Shown here piece after piece: positions 1 through 7,312 of a DNA stretch of 20,020 bases. The number at the start of each line of letters is the position of its first letter. The first letter of the stretch is position 1. Position numbers and translations under genes: made by a program. The notes under the pieces are model-generated. The model saw only the letters and a program-made list of their open reading frames with translations, ran no database searches and was not told the DNA's origin. Location: the IMG/VR virus record IMGVR_UViG_3300028388_001349, positions 1 through 20,020 of that record, one strand, 5' to 3'. Origin of the DNA: a virus.

Positions 1-3
1 TCG

Positions 4-1119
4 TTACACCTCCGTCGCCACGAACCGCAGGCGCAGGTCCGTGTAGCCCGTGATGGCCGTCACCTGTGGCCCGGTCAGGGTCTGGTCAGCCTGCGTCACT
101 GTCGTTCCAATATTATTATGCGTCCATGACGCGATTTCCGTGCCCGTGCCCAACCGAAGAGAGACGACCAGATTGATCGTCGATGACGTGTCGTTCTTTG
201 CATAGCGGTACGAGACAACGTGGTCTTTCGTGTCGTCCACGGTTTCTGTCGGGTTACTCAGAGACACCTCGAAGGTCGAGGAGGACGGCTCCGTCTCGCT
301 CTTGACGTAATCAGCGTCGCTGGGCGTGGCCTCGTCGATGGCCTGATAGATATTCGTCGTCCCGTCCGCGTTGTCGGTCCAGCTACCGAGGGTGATAACC
401 CCGTCCGGTCTCAGGTACATGTACGCATGGGTACTGCCGGAACCGGAGGCGGTAATACCCGGAAGGAGAAGCGTGGACTCGCCAAGCCACTTAATCCCAC
501 CGCTACCATCCGCCGTAACCGCCGGAAGGGTAACCGAGGGGCTTCCGCTGGACGTGATAGTCTGGGGGAGGCGAACCGGGGTAACACGCGTGGTATTGGT
601 GTACGTGTCTAGCGCAGAACCTTGGATGGTAACCTGAAATTCAAAGGTAGCGTCACGGGCACTGGCATCGTTCCACGCAATAACCCACTCACACTCGTAT
701 TCATCGTTACCTTGGGTGGCGGCCATCGCACCGGTATCGGAACCGCCACCATCCACGTAAACGAAATCACCATCCCGGAAAGTACCCCCACCAATCTGCT
801 GAGAGGTACCGGCACCATCGGTGACGTTGGCACTGGTTACCGCAGTGAAATACGTGTCGTCACTATCCGCCGGGGTCCACGCACCGAAGTTGGTACCACC
901 CGCCGGGTCCACGCGATACTCCAGCCGGAAGATCGGCGTATCGCCGGTTGTCGCACCCGCAGTCTCTTGAATAAGATAACGCAGCCGGTGCTGTGCGTCG
1001 GTGTACAGGGTGGTCGGATTAGCGTTAGTGGAGCCAATCTGACCGGTACCTTCACCGCCGGTATCAGCATACCAAGCAAACGAGTCTTGGTCCCAAGATG
1101 CGTTAACTGTCTTGGTCAC
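4..1119 (-). CDS. Putative tail fibre / structural protein, 371 aa
   Basis: Low-complexity, Thr/Ser/Gly/Asp-rich protein without cysteine clusters or a signal peptide, as expected of an extended beta-rich phage fibre or adhesin. The middle (around residues 185-235) carries two similar short segments, each with a PxxTAxGSGG-type motif, suggesting a small internal duplication. The C-terminal half reads like a beta-sandwich ending in LRLRFVATEV. The start is GTG at 1119, just after the TGA of the upstream gene at 1121-1123, with a GGTGAAG-like ribosome site. The gene ends with TAA at 4-6, so it is complete in the window. It is the last member of the fibre-like gene run; the role is inferred from composition and context, not from a recognised family. 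Confidence 0.7.
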   Translation of the reverse strand: MTKTVNASWDQDSFAWYADTGGEGTGQIGSTNANPTTLYTDAQHRLRYLIQETAGATTGDTPIFRLEYRVDPAGGTNFGAWTPADSDDTYFTAVTSANVTDGAGTSQQIGGGTFRDGDFVYVDGGGSDTGAMAATQGNDEYECEWVIAWNDASARDATFEFQVTIQGSALDTYTNTTRVTPVRLPQTITSSGSPSVTLPAVTADGSGGIKWLGESTLLLPGITASGSGSTHAYMYLRPDGVITLGSWTDNADGTTNIYQAIDEATPSDADYVKSETEPSSSTFEVSLSNPTETVDDTKDHVVSYRYAKNDTSSTINLVVSLRLGTGTEIASWTHNNIGTTVTQADQTLTGPQVTAITGYTDLRLRFVATEV

Positions 1120-1120
1120 G

Positions 1121-1483
1121 TCACTTCACCGTAGCCATAGGGGAGAGGGTATCCGGAGACTTACCGGGGAAATCTGGGTCATCGTTGGCCCGAATAAGTA
1201 TGGCGTTGTATTTTTCTTCTTCGATGTACTCTCCGGCCTTGACTACGATGTACGGCTCAATCAACGCCCGCTGAACCAAGGAGGCACTATCGAAGATGTC
1301 GATCCATTTATTGATAGTCGGTGACCAGACGTAGTAGTCCACCATCCGACAGATTCTACGTCCGTAATACTTGTCTTTCTGGATCACTACCTGAACGTGC
1401 AACGACGGGGCCTCTTGGGGACTTCCCATCGTAGAATCAAACGTCGATCCATCGGAGTAATAGATACGCCATTCAGGAGACAT
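1121..1483 (-). CDS. Hypothetical phage protein, 120 aa
   Basis: Unknown function. The protein is compact and rich in aromatic residues (WRIYYSDGSTF at the N-terminus, then VDYYVWSP and KWIDIF), which suggests a folded globular domain rather than a fibre shaft. The ATG at 1483 is preceded by an AAAGG ribosome site about seven bases upstream. It follows a terminator-like hairpin, so it may be translated from a reduced read-through message. It sits between two structural genes and could be a fibre-associated or chaperone-like factor; this is inference only. Confidence 0.75.
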   Translation of the reverse strand: MSPEWRIYYSDGSTFDSTMGSPQEAPSLHVQVVIQKDKYYGRRICRMVDYYVWSPTINKWIDIFDSASLVQRALIEPYIVVKAGEYIEEEKYNAILIRANDDPDFPGKSPDTLSPMATVK

Positions 1484-1505
1484 GGTTTACCTTTCTAGGA
1501 TATAC

Positions 1506-1543
1506 AAAAGGCCCTCGCAGTGACCAGCACAGCAGAGGGCCTT
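1506..1543 (-). terminator. Terminator-like hairpin with short U tract
   Basis: On the minus strand a perfect 9-bp stem (AAGGCCCTC pairing with GAGGGCCTT; arms at 1535-1543 and 1508-1516) encloses an 18-base loop and is followed by TTTT at 1509-1506. It lies in the gap between the genes at 1573-2031 and 1121-1483. The U tract is short, so termination is probably partial, reducing expression of the last two genes. Confidence 0.6.
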
Positions 1544-1572
1544 GAACAGATGCCGGTGACGCTGGCGCGGTA

Positions 1573-2031
1573 TCACACCTGCCCTGAAGCAGCCTTGTCC
1601 ACTTCGTTCATACCCTCTGGCGCATTCGGGTCTGCGGCCAATGACTCGTAGTGGCCTGTGAAGAGGGTCTTCACTTCCGCACGGGCCGCTTCCGGGGTGA
1701 TGCCCCGCACTTCCGCCAGAATATCTGCAATCGTGTACATGGCCGCCTTCGTAACCCGGTGGTGGTAGGCCCGCTCAGAGACGATAGCCTGAGACGGGAT
1801 AACTCGCGTTGCAGTCACCACCTCCTTGGGCTTGCCGTTCACAACTTGGATTTCCGCAGACACTTGCTGGTACCCCGGATCGACCGGGTCGGCAGGCTCC
1901 AGCTTGTAGAGGCCAAGGGATTCAAGTTCGGCGTCTGTCCAAAGAGTTTCGATATTCTTCGGATAGGCCACACCGTCGATGCGTTCCCCCTTCCACGGCA
2001 CTGCCTTGTTGTTTTCGATTTTGAATAGCAT
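1573..2031 (-). CDS. Hypothetical protein, possibly fibre-assembly-like, 152 aa
   Basis: The N-terminus reads MLFKIENNKAVPW, followed by an IDGVAYPKNIETLWTDAELE segment. This layout (short beta start, then a 'position/expected step' type linker and an alpha-helical C-terminal half) is reminiscent of small accessory proteins found beside tail fibres, some of which act as fibre chaperones. I cannot assign a family with certainty. The helical second half (from about residue 80) is Ala/Glu-rich. The start ATG at 2031 lies nine bases after the TAA of the upstream gene and has only a weak AAGG ribosome site. The gene is followed by the terminator-like hairpin at 1506-1543. Confidence 0.75.
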   Translation of the reverse strand: MLFKIENNKAVPWKGERIDGVAYPKNIETLWTDAELESLGLYKLEPADPVDPGYQQVSAEIQVVNGKPKEVVTATRVIPSQAIVSERAYHHRVTKAAMYTIADILAEVRGITPEAARAEVKTLFTGHYESLAADPNAPEGMNEVDKAASGQV

Positions 2032-2040
2032 GGTATCGCC

Positions 2041-2769
2041 TTACCAGATGTTTGGTTGTGCCCATGCGTACAGGGCCATGCAGCAGTTGTTGTTATCAGT
2101 CCCAAGCCTGATCTGGAGGCTGGAGCAGGTTTCTCCGGGCCGCCACATGCGGGCCGCAGCGCCGTAGTAAATCGGGGTCAGGTCCGGTGGGTTATACTCG
2201 TTGCCGACGTTTGTGGAAATTATCGCGCTGTCGTAGGAGTTGAACCCCTCCCCGCCATCGAAGTAGGCGGTTATTAGGTCACCGCGTGTGACGTATATCG
2301 CGCAGGCGTAACGGTAGCGGTCGATGTACGTGGAGTTCATCAAATTAAGTTGGGTCGAGTTGAAACTCTCCGTGACGACGTTATCGCCGTTGGAGTGTCG
2401 CCACAGGCTGCCTACTGTTGCCACTCCACTGAACGGACCCGGCACACGCACCATACAACTGCGGTCGTTCAGGAGCCTGTCTGGCGTAACATCGTCGCCG
2501 ACGTTGTAGAAGTTACGGCCTGCCCACGCCTTATGATCACCAGTTTCGTAAACCCCAAGTTCGGACCAACCGGTCGGTCTGGCGTTAATACTACCACCAT
2601 CGTTGGTCGTGATTTGGATGTACATGAACAGGTCGCCTTCCTCGACATCGCCATATGCCGAGTTGGCCATGTTGCAACTGATGTTGTAACCACGCTGCCA
2701 CCCGTTATAGATGCTGCCGTCAGGAGCCTTGTCGTAGACGTGGTTTGTAGAAAACAGTCCGGGTATCAT
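2041..2769 (-). CDS. Putative virion structural protein, 242 aa
   Basis: Unknown family. The protein is Asn/Gly/Tyr/Ser-rich with five cysteines (SCNMANS, RSCMVR, YACAIY, TCSSL, NCCMA), one of these sites being a CC pair near the C-terminus. Its composition suggests a beta-rich receptor-binding or fibre-tip protein. The start ATG at 2769 overlaps the preceding stop in an ATGA arrangement, so it is translationally coupled to the gene at 2766-3209. The position between fibre-like genes supports a structural role, but no domain was recognised. Confidence 0.75.
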   Translation of the reverse strand: MIPGLFSTNHVYDKAPDGSIYNGWQRGYNISCNMANSAYGDVEEGDLFMYIQITTNDGGSINARPTGWSELGVYETGDHKAWAGRNFYNVGDDVTPDRLLNDRSCMVRVPGPFSGVATVGSLWRHSNGDNVVTESFNSTQLNLMNSTYIDRYRYACAIYVTRGDLITAYFDGGEGFNSYDSAIISTNVGNEYNPPDLTPIYYGAAARMWRPGETCSSLQIRLGTDNNNCCMALYAWAQPNIW

Positions 2770-3209
2770 GACACGTTAACTGCCGCCGCGATAAATACAT
2801 CACCACCAGACAGAATATGGTAGAAGAGGATGTTCAGATCGTTAGCCCCCGTGCTTACGCTAGGGGCAGTGCCCTGCGTAAAGACGTAGTCGGTTCCATA
2901 GGACAGGGTACGTCCCCCTGTAGCATCCTGTAGCAACCTGATGTAACCGGATTGACCCACGTTCTTGTTGGGAGAATTGGCGAGGGTGGTGTTCTCGGTT
3001 AGCGTCAGGGTAAAGTTCAATCCACTTTTGAAGTCAATCGAAGTGGTATTCGACGACGACGTAAGGGTAACCTCCGTAGCAGCATCCCACACAACATCCG
3101 TAGTCAGAAACTTATCCGCCGCATTGGTACGGTAGTCGTTGGTGGACGCCACAATGCTTCCGGTAATCGTGGAGATTCCAGTTATCGAGGAAATTGAAAT
3201 CTCGCTCAT
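2766..3209 (-). CDS. Fibre-like structural protein, 147 aa
   Basis: The N-terminus is a repetitive Ile/Ser/Thr stretch (MSEISISSITGISTITGS) that looks like a short beta-repeat attachment segment. The C-terminal part (about residues 85-147) contains GYIRLLQDATGGRTLSYG followed by ANDLNILFYHILSGGDVFIA, a pattern I associate with C-terminal domains of phage fibre-type proteins. The ATG at 3209 overlaps the TGA of the 37-codon gene upstream (ATGA). Purine-rich AAGGAAAAGGGG just upstream can serve as the ribosome site. Likely part of an adhesion or fibre complex. Confidence 0.75.
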   Translation of the reverse strand: MSEISISSITGISTITGSIVASTNDYRTNAADKFLTTDVVWDAATEVTLTSSSNTTSIDFKSGLNFTLTLTENTTLANSPNKNVGQSGYIRLLQDATGGRTLSYGTDYVFTQGTAPSVSTGANDLNILFYHILSGGDVFIAAAVNVS

Positions 3210-3319
3210 CCCTTAACCCCTTTTCCTTTTCCGGGCGTCCATTCTGGTGGGCCGGACGGTACCCAACCGGGCTTGCCTCCCTTGGGAATATCATCAGATG
3301 TGCCGCTACCTTTAGCCAT
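3206..3319 (-). CDS. Small Gly/Pro/Lys-rich protein, 37 aa
   Basis: Short open frame filling the gap between two structural genes exactly. It begins MAKGSGTSDDIPKGG, continues with GWVPSGPPEWTPG, and ends in KGKGVKG. Its ATG overlaps the upstream TGA (TGATG at 3317-3321) and its own TGA overlaps the downstream ATG (ATGA at 3206-3209), the same coupling used by its neighbours. The composition predicts an unstructured peptide with a basic tail and two tryptophans in a Pro-rich context. Function unknown; the double coupling is the main evidence that it is translated. Confidence 0.7.
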   Translation of the reverse strand: MAKGSGTSDDIPKGGKPGWVPSGPPEWTPGKGKGVKG

Positions 3320-3939
3320 CACGCCACACTGTAGAGACAGGTCATAACACCGGGGAACCACGCGAGAGTGTTTACCGTGTTATTATTTCGGATACCCCAG
3401 AACGTATTGCCGCCGATAAGTTTACCACCAGCAACTGTGGCCGTAGCATCATTATAAGTTTCCCCGTTCATGCCGGTAGCCACATCCGCCAAAGTAAAAG
3501 AGGACACATCAGTCCACGTGTAGTCCGGAATTACTGCCGTACCCCACCACGTCACACTCCAACCAAAGTCCCAGCCTGCCCCGAGGCTTTCTTCGCCACA
3601 CTTCATCCAGAACCGCATGATAGTGTTGTTGGCTCCCGACGACGCCCTATCAAACGTCTCATAAAGCTGACCTTCAGTCGTCTGAATAAACTTGATGGGC
3701 ACACCTTTGTAATCGGGGAATTCGATAAAGCGGGCTTCGCCCGGCGGGATCAGTACGTAACCTTCCCGGATCACCATCGTCAGCGTATGGGTGCCATCCC
3801 ACGTATCCGTGGTGTCGTTATCATCCTTCAGGAGGACAAGACCCTCCTTGGTGGCGTCAAGGAGCGGACCCCCGTTCGGAAAAGAGGGGGAACCGGTTCC
3901 CGCCACGTCCGTGACGGTATCGACGGACAGATCACTCAC
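3319..3939 (-). CDS. Putative tail fibre / adhesin protein, 206 aa
   Basis: Begins MSDLSVDTVTDVAGTGSPSFPNGG, a segment typical of fibre proteins that attach through a short N-terminal domain, followed by a Trp-rich beta domain (FGWSVTWWGTAVIPDYTWTDV, around residues 125-145) and a C-terminal end with GNTFWGIRNNN. The start is GTG at 3939, chosen because GGAGG lies five bases upstream and the frame overlaps the preceding gene by eight bases. Its stop forms TGATG with the 37-codon gene. It may be a host-surface binding protein; this is inferred from composition and neighbours. Confidence 0.75.
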   Translation of the reverse strand: MSDLSVDTVTDVAGTGSPSFPNGGPLLDATKEGLVLLKDDNDTTDTWDGTHTLTMVIREGYVLIPPGEARFIEFPDYKGVPIKFIQTTEGQLYETFDRASSGANNTIMRFWMKCGEESLGAGWDFGWSVTWWGTAVIPDYTWTDVSSFTLADVATGMNGETYNDATATVAGGKLIGGNTFWGIRNNNTVNTLAWFPGVMTCLYSVA

Positions 3940-4162
3940 TGGAGCCTCCGTACTTCAAGGCGTCCCGAATCTGATCAATAGTCAGTCCAGTGGCCGCCTC
4001 CAGAGTGGCTGCATACGCCTGTGCGTTACTACGCTTCTGGTTGTCCGAATTCATACGGGCCTGTGCGGCTGCCTCGTTGGCCGCCCACTCAGCCCGAAGC
4101 TGGGCCTCCTCCTGTGGCTCAAGGGGTACCACTATCCCGTTGATGCGTTTCGTCAGTGCCAT
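3932..4162 (-). CDS. Small helical protein in the fibre cluster, 76 aa
   Basis: Begins MALTKRINGIVVPLEPQEEA and continues as an Ala/Gln/Glu-rich helix (AEWAANEAAAQAR), then a second helical part (LTIDQIRDALKY). Proteins starting with a KRxNGxxVPLxPEEE-like segment followed by a long helix are common beside phage fibre genes and may be chaperones or connectors, but the role is not established here. The start at 4162 is favoured over an upstream in-frame start because TGATG overlap at 4160-4164 couples it to the preceding gene and the extra upstream residues read as shadow sequence. Confidence 0.75.
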   Translation of the reverse strand: MALTKRINGIVVPLEPQEEAQLRAEWAANEAAAQARMNSDNQKRSNAQAYAATLEAATGLTIDQIRDALKYGGSSE

Positions 4163-4884
4163 CAGGAATTCCTTACGCCATACGCCGTGATGCTGCCGCT
4201 GGCGAGGTTGCCGCTGGACATGCGGAACACTACACAATCATCCGCTACCGCCGTGGTAGATGCCCCGCCAACAAGGCCGGAACTGTACACCCCGGCAGTA
4301 TCCGTCCAGCCCGCAAAAAGGAACATGCCGCTGGTTTTAACCGACGAGTCACCGGGCCTGTGAACGTAAACAGTACCGCTGACGCCGTGTTCTCCAGCAG
4401 CGTTGCCTAGCCCAATCGAGCCACCACCGTAGATGGCTACTAAGGCCGCCGAAGTACCTCCGTGAGACCCCCCGGTGCTATTCCATCCAGAGATGTAGTA
4501 ATCCCCCGTGGTACTACGTACCGTCACCCCACCATCTACCGAGAGGTTAGCCCAGAATTCTACGTTATTTGTGGCCGGTACGACGTTATCTACCGAGAAC
4601 ACGAACCTATCGTAGGTGTTAACTGGAAGGTCAAAGTACAGGGCGGCATCATTGGAAATCACCGTAGACGTAATCAGGTCCAGCCCCGTCGTCTTCCATT
4701 CCAGCGCGGTGGCACCGGTATTCACCATAGGAATCTGGCCTTCAGTCCCCAAGCCACCGCTGATGTTCAGCAGTTCACCATCCCTGTCCGGTAGCGTGAG
4801 AGACCGGTTGGAGTTGGTGCTGGGGGCCTCTACGGTAACCGTACCGGAGCCGGAGGCATTCCCTTTAAGCGAGACGCTAGACAT
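4162..4884 (-). CDS. Putative tail fibre protein, 240 aa
   Basis: The N-terminus MSSVSLKGNASGSGTVTVEA followed by SNRSLTLPDRDGELLN is a pattern seen in many phage fibre and stalk proteins. A linker (QIPMVNTGATALEWKT, about residues 50-65) leads into a beta-rich C-terminal domain containing DRFVFSVDNVVP and many Gly/Ser turns. The start at 4884 was chosen because its ATG overlaps the upstream TGA (TGATG at 4882-4886). It is coupled in the same way to the next gene. Likely a receptor-binding or fibre subunit; the evidence is pattern recognition and context. Confidence 0.8.
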   Translation of the reverse strand: MSSVSLKGNASGSGTVTVEAPSTNSNRSLTLPDRDGELLNISGGLGTEGQIPMVNTGATALEWKTTGLDLITSTVISNDAALYFDLPVNTYDRFVFSVDNVVPATNNVEFWANLSVDGGVTVRSTTGDYYISGWNSTGGSHGGTSAALVAIYGGGSIGLGNAAGEHGVSGTVYVHRPGDSSVKTSGMFLFAGWTDTAGVYSSGLVGGASTTAVADDCVVFRMSSGNLASGSITAYGVRNS

Positions 4885-5570
4885 CAGATCACCACCCATC
4901 TACTGCCGGTAGGTACAGTCACGGTAACCCCATTATCAATCGTCACCGGACCGGCAGTTACAGCATTCTTTCCGGACGTGATCGTGTAGCTGCTCGTCAC
5001 GTTCTGATCATTCTCGTAGAAAATCTGGTCTTGACCGGCACCGGTTGCGCCACCCCCGATGGCCCCCCATACAGTACCCGTGTAGCCCTCAAACGATTCT
5101 GCCGTACTGTTGTACCGGATCAGTACGCCGTCCGGGGACACCGGACGCTGGGCTTCCGTTCCGCTAGGGACACGCAAACCGGTGGTAAACCCGCCGGAAT
5201 CTTCGCTATCCAGCAAGCCCAAGTTTTCCAGAGCCTGCATGGCATTGGACGCCCCGGTACCGCCATCGGAGATGGCAAGATCGGTAATGCCCGATATCGA
5301 GCCACCAGTGATGGTGACGTTACTGGAAGTAATCGACCCACCGGTGATCGTGACGTTATTGGAATTCTGCCCCGCCATTGATCCCGCGTCGGTGATGTCC
5401 GACAGAGTATGATCATGTTGACTAGACAAAATAGAGCCGACAGTGAAGGTTACGACTTCACCATCGGCGTCAGGGGAAGTATCAGACACGTTAACCCCAA
5501 GCAGACGGTCGTTATCTGCCGGGGTTACTGCCGGAAACTCAGAGGTATTGTTGATTTTACCGCGTGCCAT
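4884..5570 (-). CDS. Putative tail fibre / stalk protein with tandem beta repeat, 228 aa
   Basis: The N-terminus MARGKINNTSEFPAVTPADN with an early DRLLGVNVSDTS resembles the virion-binding part of stalk proteins. A 12-residue repeat NVTITGGSI-x3 occurs twice in tandem around residues 72-95, typical of a trimeric beta-helix or collagen-like shaft. It is followed by the fibre signature SDGGTGASNAMQALENLGLL and a YNSTAESFEGYTGTVWGAIG segment. The gene has the best ribosome site in the window (AGGAGG five bases before ATG at 5570) and follows a 14-bp hairpin, so it probably has independent translation control. A structural role is well supported; the exact virion site is not. Confidence 0.82.
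   Translation of the reverse strand: MARGKINNTSEFPAVTPADNDRLLGVNVSDTSPDADGEVVTFTVGSILSSQHDHTLSDITDAGSMAGQNSNNVTITGGSITSSNVTITGGSISGITDLAISDGGTGASNAMQALENLGLLDSEDSGGFTTGLRVPSGTEAQRPVSPDGVLIRYNSTAESFEGYTGTVWGAIGGGATGAGQDQIFYENDQNVTSSYTITSGKNAVTAGPVTIDNGVTVTVPTGSRWVVI
5299..5363 (-). repeat. Imperfect 36-bp tandem repeat inside fibre gene
   Basis: Two copies of a block of about 29 bases (5299-5327 and 5335-5363) with a 36-base period encode the repeated peptide NVTITGGSI. They differ mostly at silent or conservative positions, which suggests an old duplication kept under protein-level selection. Confidence 0.7.
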
Positions 5571-5583
5571 ACCTTCCTCCTAA

Positions 5584-5617
5584 GATAGAGGGACAGCCCT
5601 AAAGCCGCCCCTCTATC
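5584..5617 (-). promoter_or_regulatory. Strong 14-bp hairpin upstream of fibre gene
   Basis: On the minus strand GATAGAGGG pairs with CCCTCTATC, and the stem continues through GCGGC/GCTGT with two G-U pairs to a six-base loop TTTAGG, giving 14 contiguous pairs. It is not followed by a U tract but directly by TTAGGAGGA, the ribosome site of the gene at 4884-5570. It may be an RNase-processing or mRNA-protecting stem between the head-proximal and fibre genes; intrinsic termination is unlikely without uridines. Confidence 0.65.
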
Positions 5618-5638
5618 ACTCTACCGGAGCGACCGGGA

Positions 5639-6025
5639 TCAGGAGGCGGGCATCGTGACGGTAAACGAGGTCACACTCACGGTGTCGCCCGCGCCAATCG
5701 TAACGCTGGACAGTTCCAGATCACCACCACCCGAAGTGACGGTCACCGTCCCCGAGAGGACTTCGGCGTTGGACAGGTTCTGGAAGATGAAGTTATCCGC
5801 CGTACCGCCCGCTGCGTTGGTGTCGTCCGAGATGGTGGCCGCCGTGGCGGTTCCGTTGCTGGAGGCACCAAACGCAGGGTTCGAAAAGGCGAGGGTCGCA
5901 ACCGGGGTGTTGCCCGAGTTACGGATAACAAGGTCACCGTTCGCATCACCAGTGCCGCCCTCGATCAGGTCAACAACTGCGTCGCAGGCGGCATCGCGGG
6001 CAGCAGTGGTAAGGGTCACAGCCAT
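5639..6025 (-). CDS. Head-proximal structural protein (decoration-like), 128 aa
   Basis: Starts with a short helix (MAVTLTTAARDAACDAVVDL) followed by a beta-rich Gly/Thr/Ser/Ala body: NGDLVIRNSGNTPVATLAFSN, then a GxVTVTSGGGDLELSSVTIG end. The layout matches small beta proteins found shortly after the capsid gene in many phages, which can decorate heads or form fibres; which one applies cannot be read from sequence. An AAGGA ribosome site lies upstream of the ATG at 6025. It follows the 57-codon gene by three bases. Confidence 0.75.
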   Translation of the reverse strand: MAVTLTTAARDAACDAVVDLIEGGTGDANGDLVIRNSGNTPVATLAFSNPAFGASSNGTATAATISDDTNAAGGTADNFIFQNLSNAEVLSGTVTVTSGGGDLELSSVTIGAGDTVSVTSFTVTMPAS

Positions 6026-6028
6026 TTA

Positions 6029-6202
6029 TCAGGTTCCTTGTGCGTCGTCAGCAATCGTCAGACCCAACGCCTGACGTTCTTCCGGGGAAAGCAGTTGGAT
6101 GTCCCGGATCGTCAGCATTTCCTTGATTGCCTGCGGGACATTCGACGGATCGTCGAATTTGGGTTTTCCGTTACGATCACGGACAATTCCATACGCTTTC
6201 AT
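6029..6202 (-). CDS. Small hypothetical protein after capsid gene, 57 aa
   Basis: Begins MKAYGIVRDRNGKPKFDDP, then VPQAIKEMLTIRDIQLLSPEE and a C-terminal ALGLTIADDAQGT. A GAGAG ribosome site lies about 8 bases before the ATG at 6202 and the TGA at 6029-6031 is three bases from the next ATG, so the spacing fits the operon. The first part has the look of a small beta segment and the second a helix. Function unknown; the position just downstream of the capsid gene suggests a head or head-completion role. Confidence 0.75.
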   Translation of the reverse strand: MKAYGIVRDRNGKPKFDDPSNVPQAIKEMLTIRDIQLLSPEERQALGLTIADDAQGT

Positions 6203-6222
6203 GTTCTACTCTCAAGTTGAAT

Positions 6223-6246
6223 AGGGGGCCACCGAAGCAGCCCCCT
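6223..6246 (-). promoter_or_regulatory. UUCG-tetraloop hairpin after capsid gene
   Basis: On the minus strand AGGGGGC pairs with GCCCCCT; the inner part TGC-TTCG-GTG adds a C-G pair closing a UUCG tetraloop and two G-U wobbles, about 10 pairs in all. It lies ten bases past the capsid stop. The following bases (ATTCAACTTG) contain no U tract, so it is more likely an mRNA 3' protecting or processing stem, or a weak attenuator, than an efficient terminator. Confidence 0.65.
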
Positions 6247-6256
6247 GAATTCGCCA

Positions 6257-7312
6257 TTAAGCGAGGTTGTAGACCGCCGTGAACAGCGCCTCCGGACGGA
6301 GGATTTTCCGCCCATAAAGCTGCATGCCACGGACCACGTCAGCAAACGAGGTCGGGCTGCGGAAGCTTTCCGACTTCATGATCTGCTGCGCCGTCGCAAC
6401 CGCCGAGTCGTGACCGGCAACAACCACACCGAAGTTGGTTTCGGAGCCGGTGCCCAGCGAGGTGCCGGGGCCGGTGCCGATGTAGGGCAGGTTGTTGGAC
6501 TTGTAGACCCGGAAGCCACGGATCGGGCCGGTGCCGACACGACCGTTGCGGATTTCGTCCCCACCGGCGTAGTCGGCGTTGACGAATTTCGAGTCTTCGT
6601 CCATCAGGACTTCGTAGAAGACCGGGTCAGCCACGAACCAGCGACCTTCCGGCTCCACGTTGTTCTGATCCATCAGACGCGCAATGCGGTTCAGGATGGT
6701 CAGGGGCGTGGTAACGCCATCAGCCGCGCCGGTCGAAGCAATCGGGATCGACGTGACTTCACCCAAGACGCCGAGGTCGGCACCACCGAAGTCAGTGATG
6801 TCCAGCTTGTGCGCCGCGAGAAGTTCATCGTTGTCGGCGTTGGTGTCGGCTTTCGTGCCCGAAACCGTCGTGTTGCGTGCCCACGAACCGGCACCACCGG
6901 TCCAACCGGACAGGTAGCCCAGAACCTCTTCGTCGAACGCGTCACGCAGGCGGTAGCCTGCACGGTCGGCGGCGAGGTCCATCCAGTTCACGTGGCTGTG
7001 GGCCTCTTCAATGTCGTCGAGGGCAAACTGGTAGTAGTTCGCCTGATCGACGATCATGGTGAAGTCCACGTCCGTCAGGTCTTGGGTGGAAAGGGCCGTA
7101 CCACGCTGAAGCGTGTTGATGGTGATTTCCGGCTCTTTGATGATCCGGACCGAATCACCGTACTGGGCGATTTCACCGGCGTAGTCGGTGTTGGTGATGT
7201 CTTCAACAACCGCCGACTTGCGGAAGGCCTTCTGGACCTTCTTGGAAAAGATGACCGGGCTGAAATTGCCGTTCGGCAGGTTGCCCCAGCCACCGTCTGC
7301 TGCGAATGCCAT
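6257..7312 (-). CDS. Major capsid protein, HK97-fold type, 351 aa
   Basis: Main head shell subunit. The N-terminal region MAFAADGGWGNLPNGNFSP leads into SKKVQKAFRKSAVVEDITNT. An extended-loop-like part follows, YGDSVRIIKEPEITI (about residues 51-65) with DLTDVDFTMIVDQANYYQFA (78-97), a combination characteristic of P22/HK97-fold coat proteins. The C-terminal half carries GRWFVADPVFYEVLMD (about 223-238) and GFRVYKSNNLP (266-276), typical of the core domain. Its length is normal for the family and no processing protease or delta-domain is evident, consistent with a separate scaffold gene upstream. The ATG at 7312 has GGAGG eight bases upstream. It can be expressed both by read-through of the late operon and from the internal promoter at 7645-7673. 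Confidence 0.92.
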   Translation of the reverse strand: MAFAADGGWGNLPNGNFSPVIFSKKVQKAFRKSAVVEDITNTDYAGEIAQYGDSVRIIKEPEITINTLQRGTALSTQDLTDVDFTMIVDQANYYQFALDDIEEAHSHVNWMDLAADRAGYRLRDAFDEEVLGYLSGWTGGAGSWARNTTVSGTKADTNADNDELLAAHKLDITDFGGADLGVLGEVTSIPIASTGAADGVTTPLTILNRIARLMDQNNVEPEGRWFVADPVFYEVLMDEDSKFVNADYAGGDEIRNGRVGTGPIRGFRVYKSNNLPYIGTGPGTSLGTGSETNFGVVVAGHDSAVATAQQIMKSESFRSPTSFADVVRGMQLYGRKILRPEALFTAVYNLA

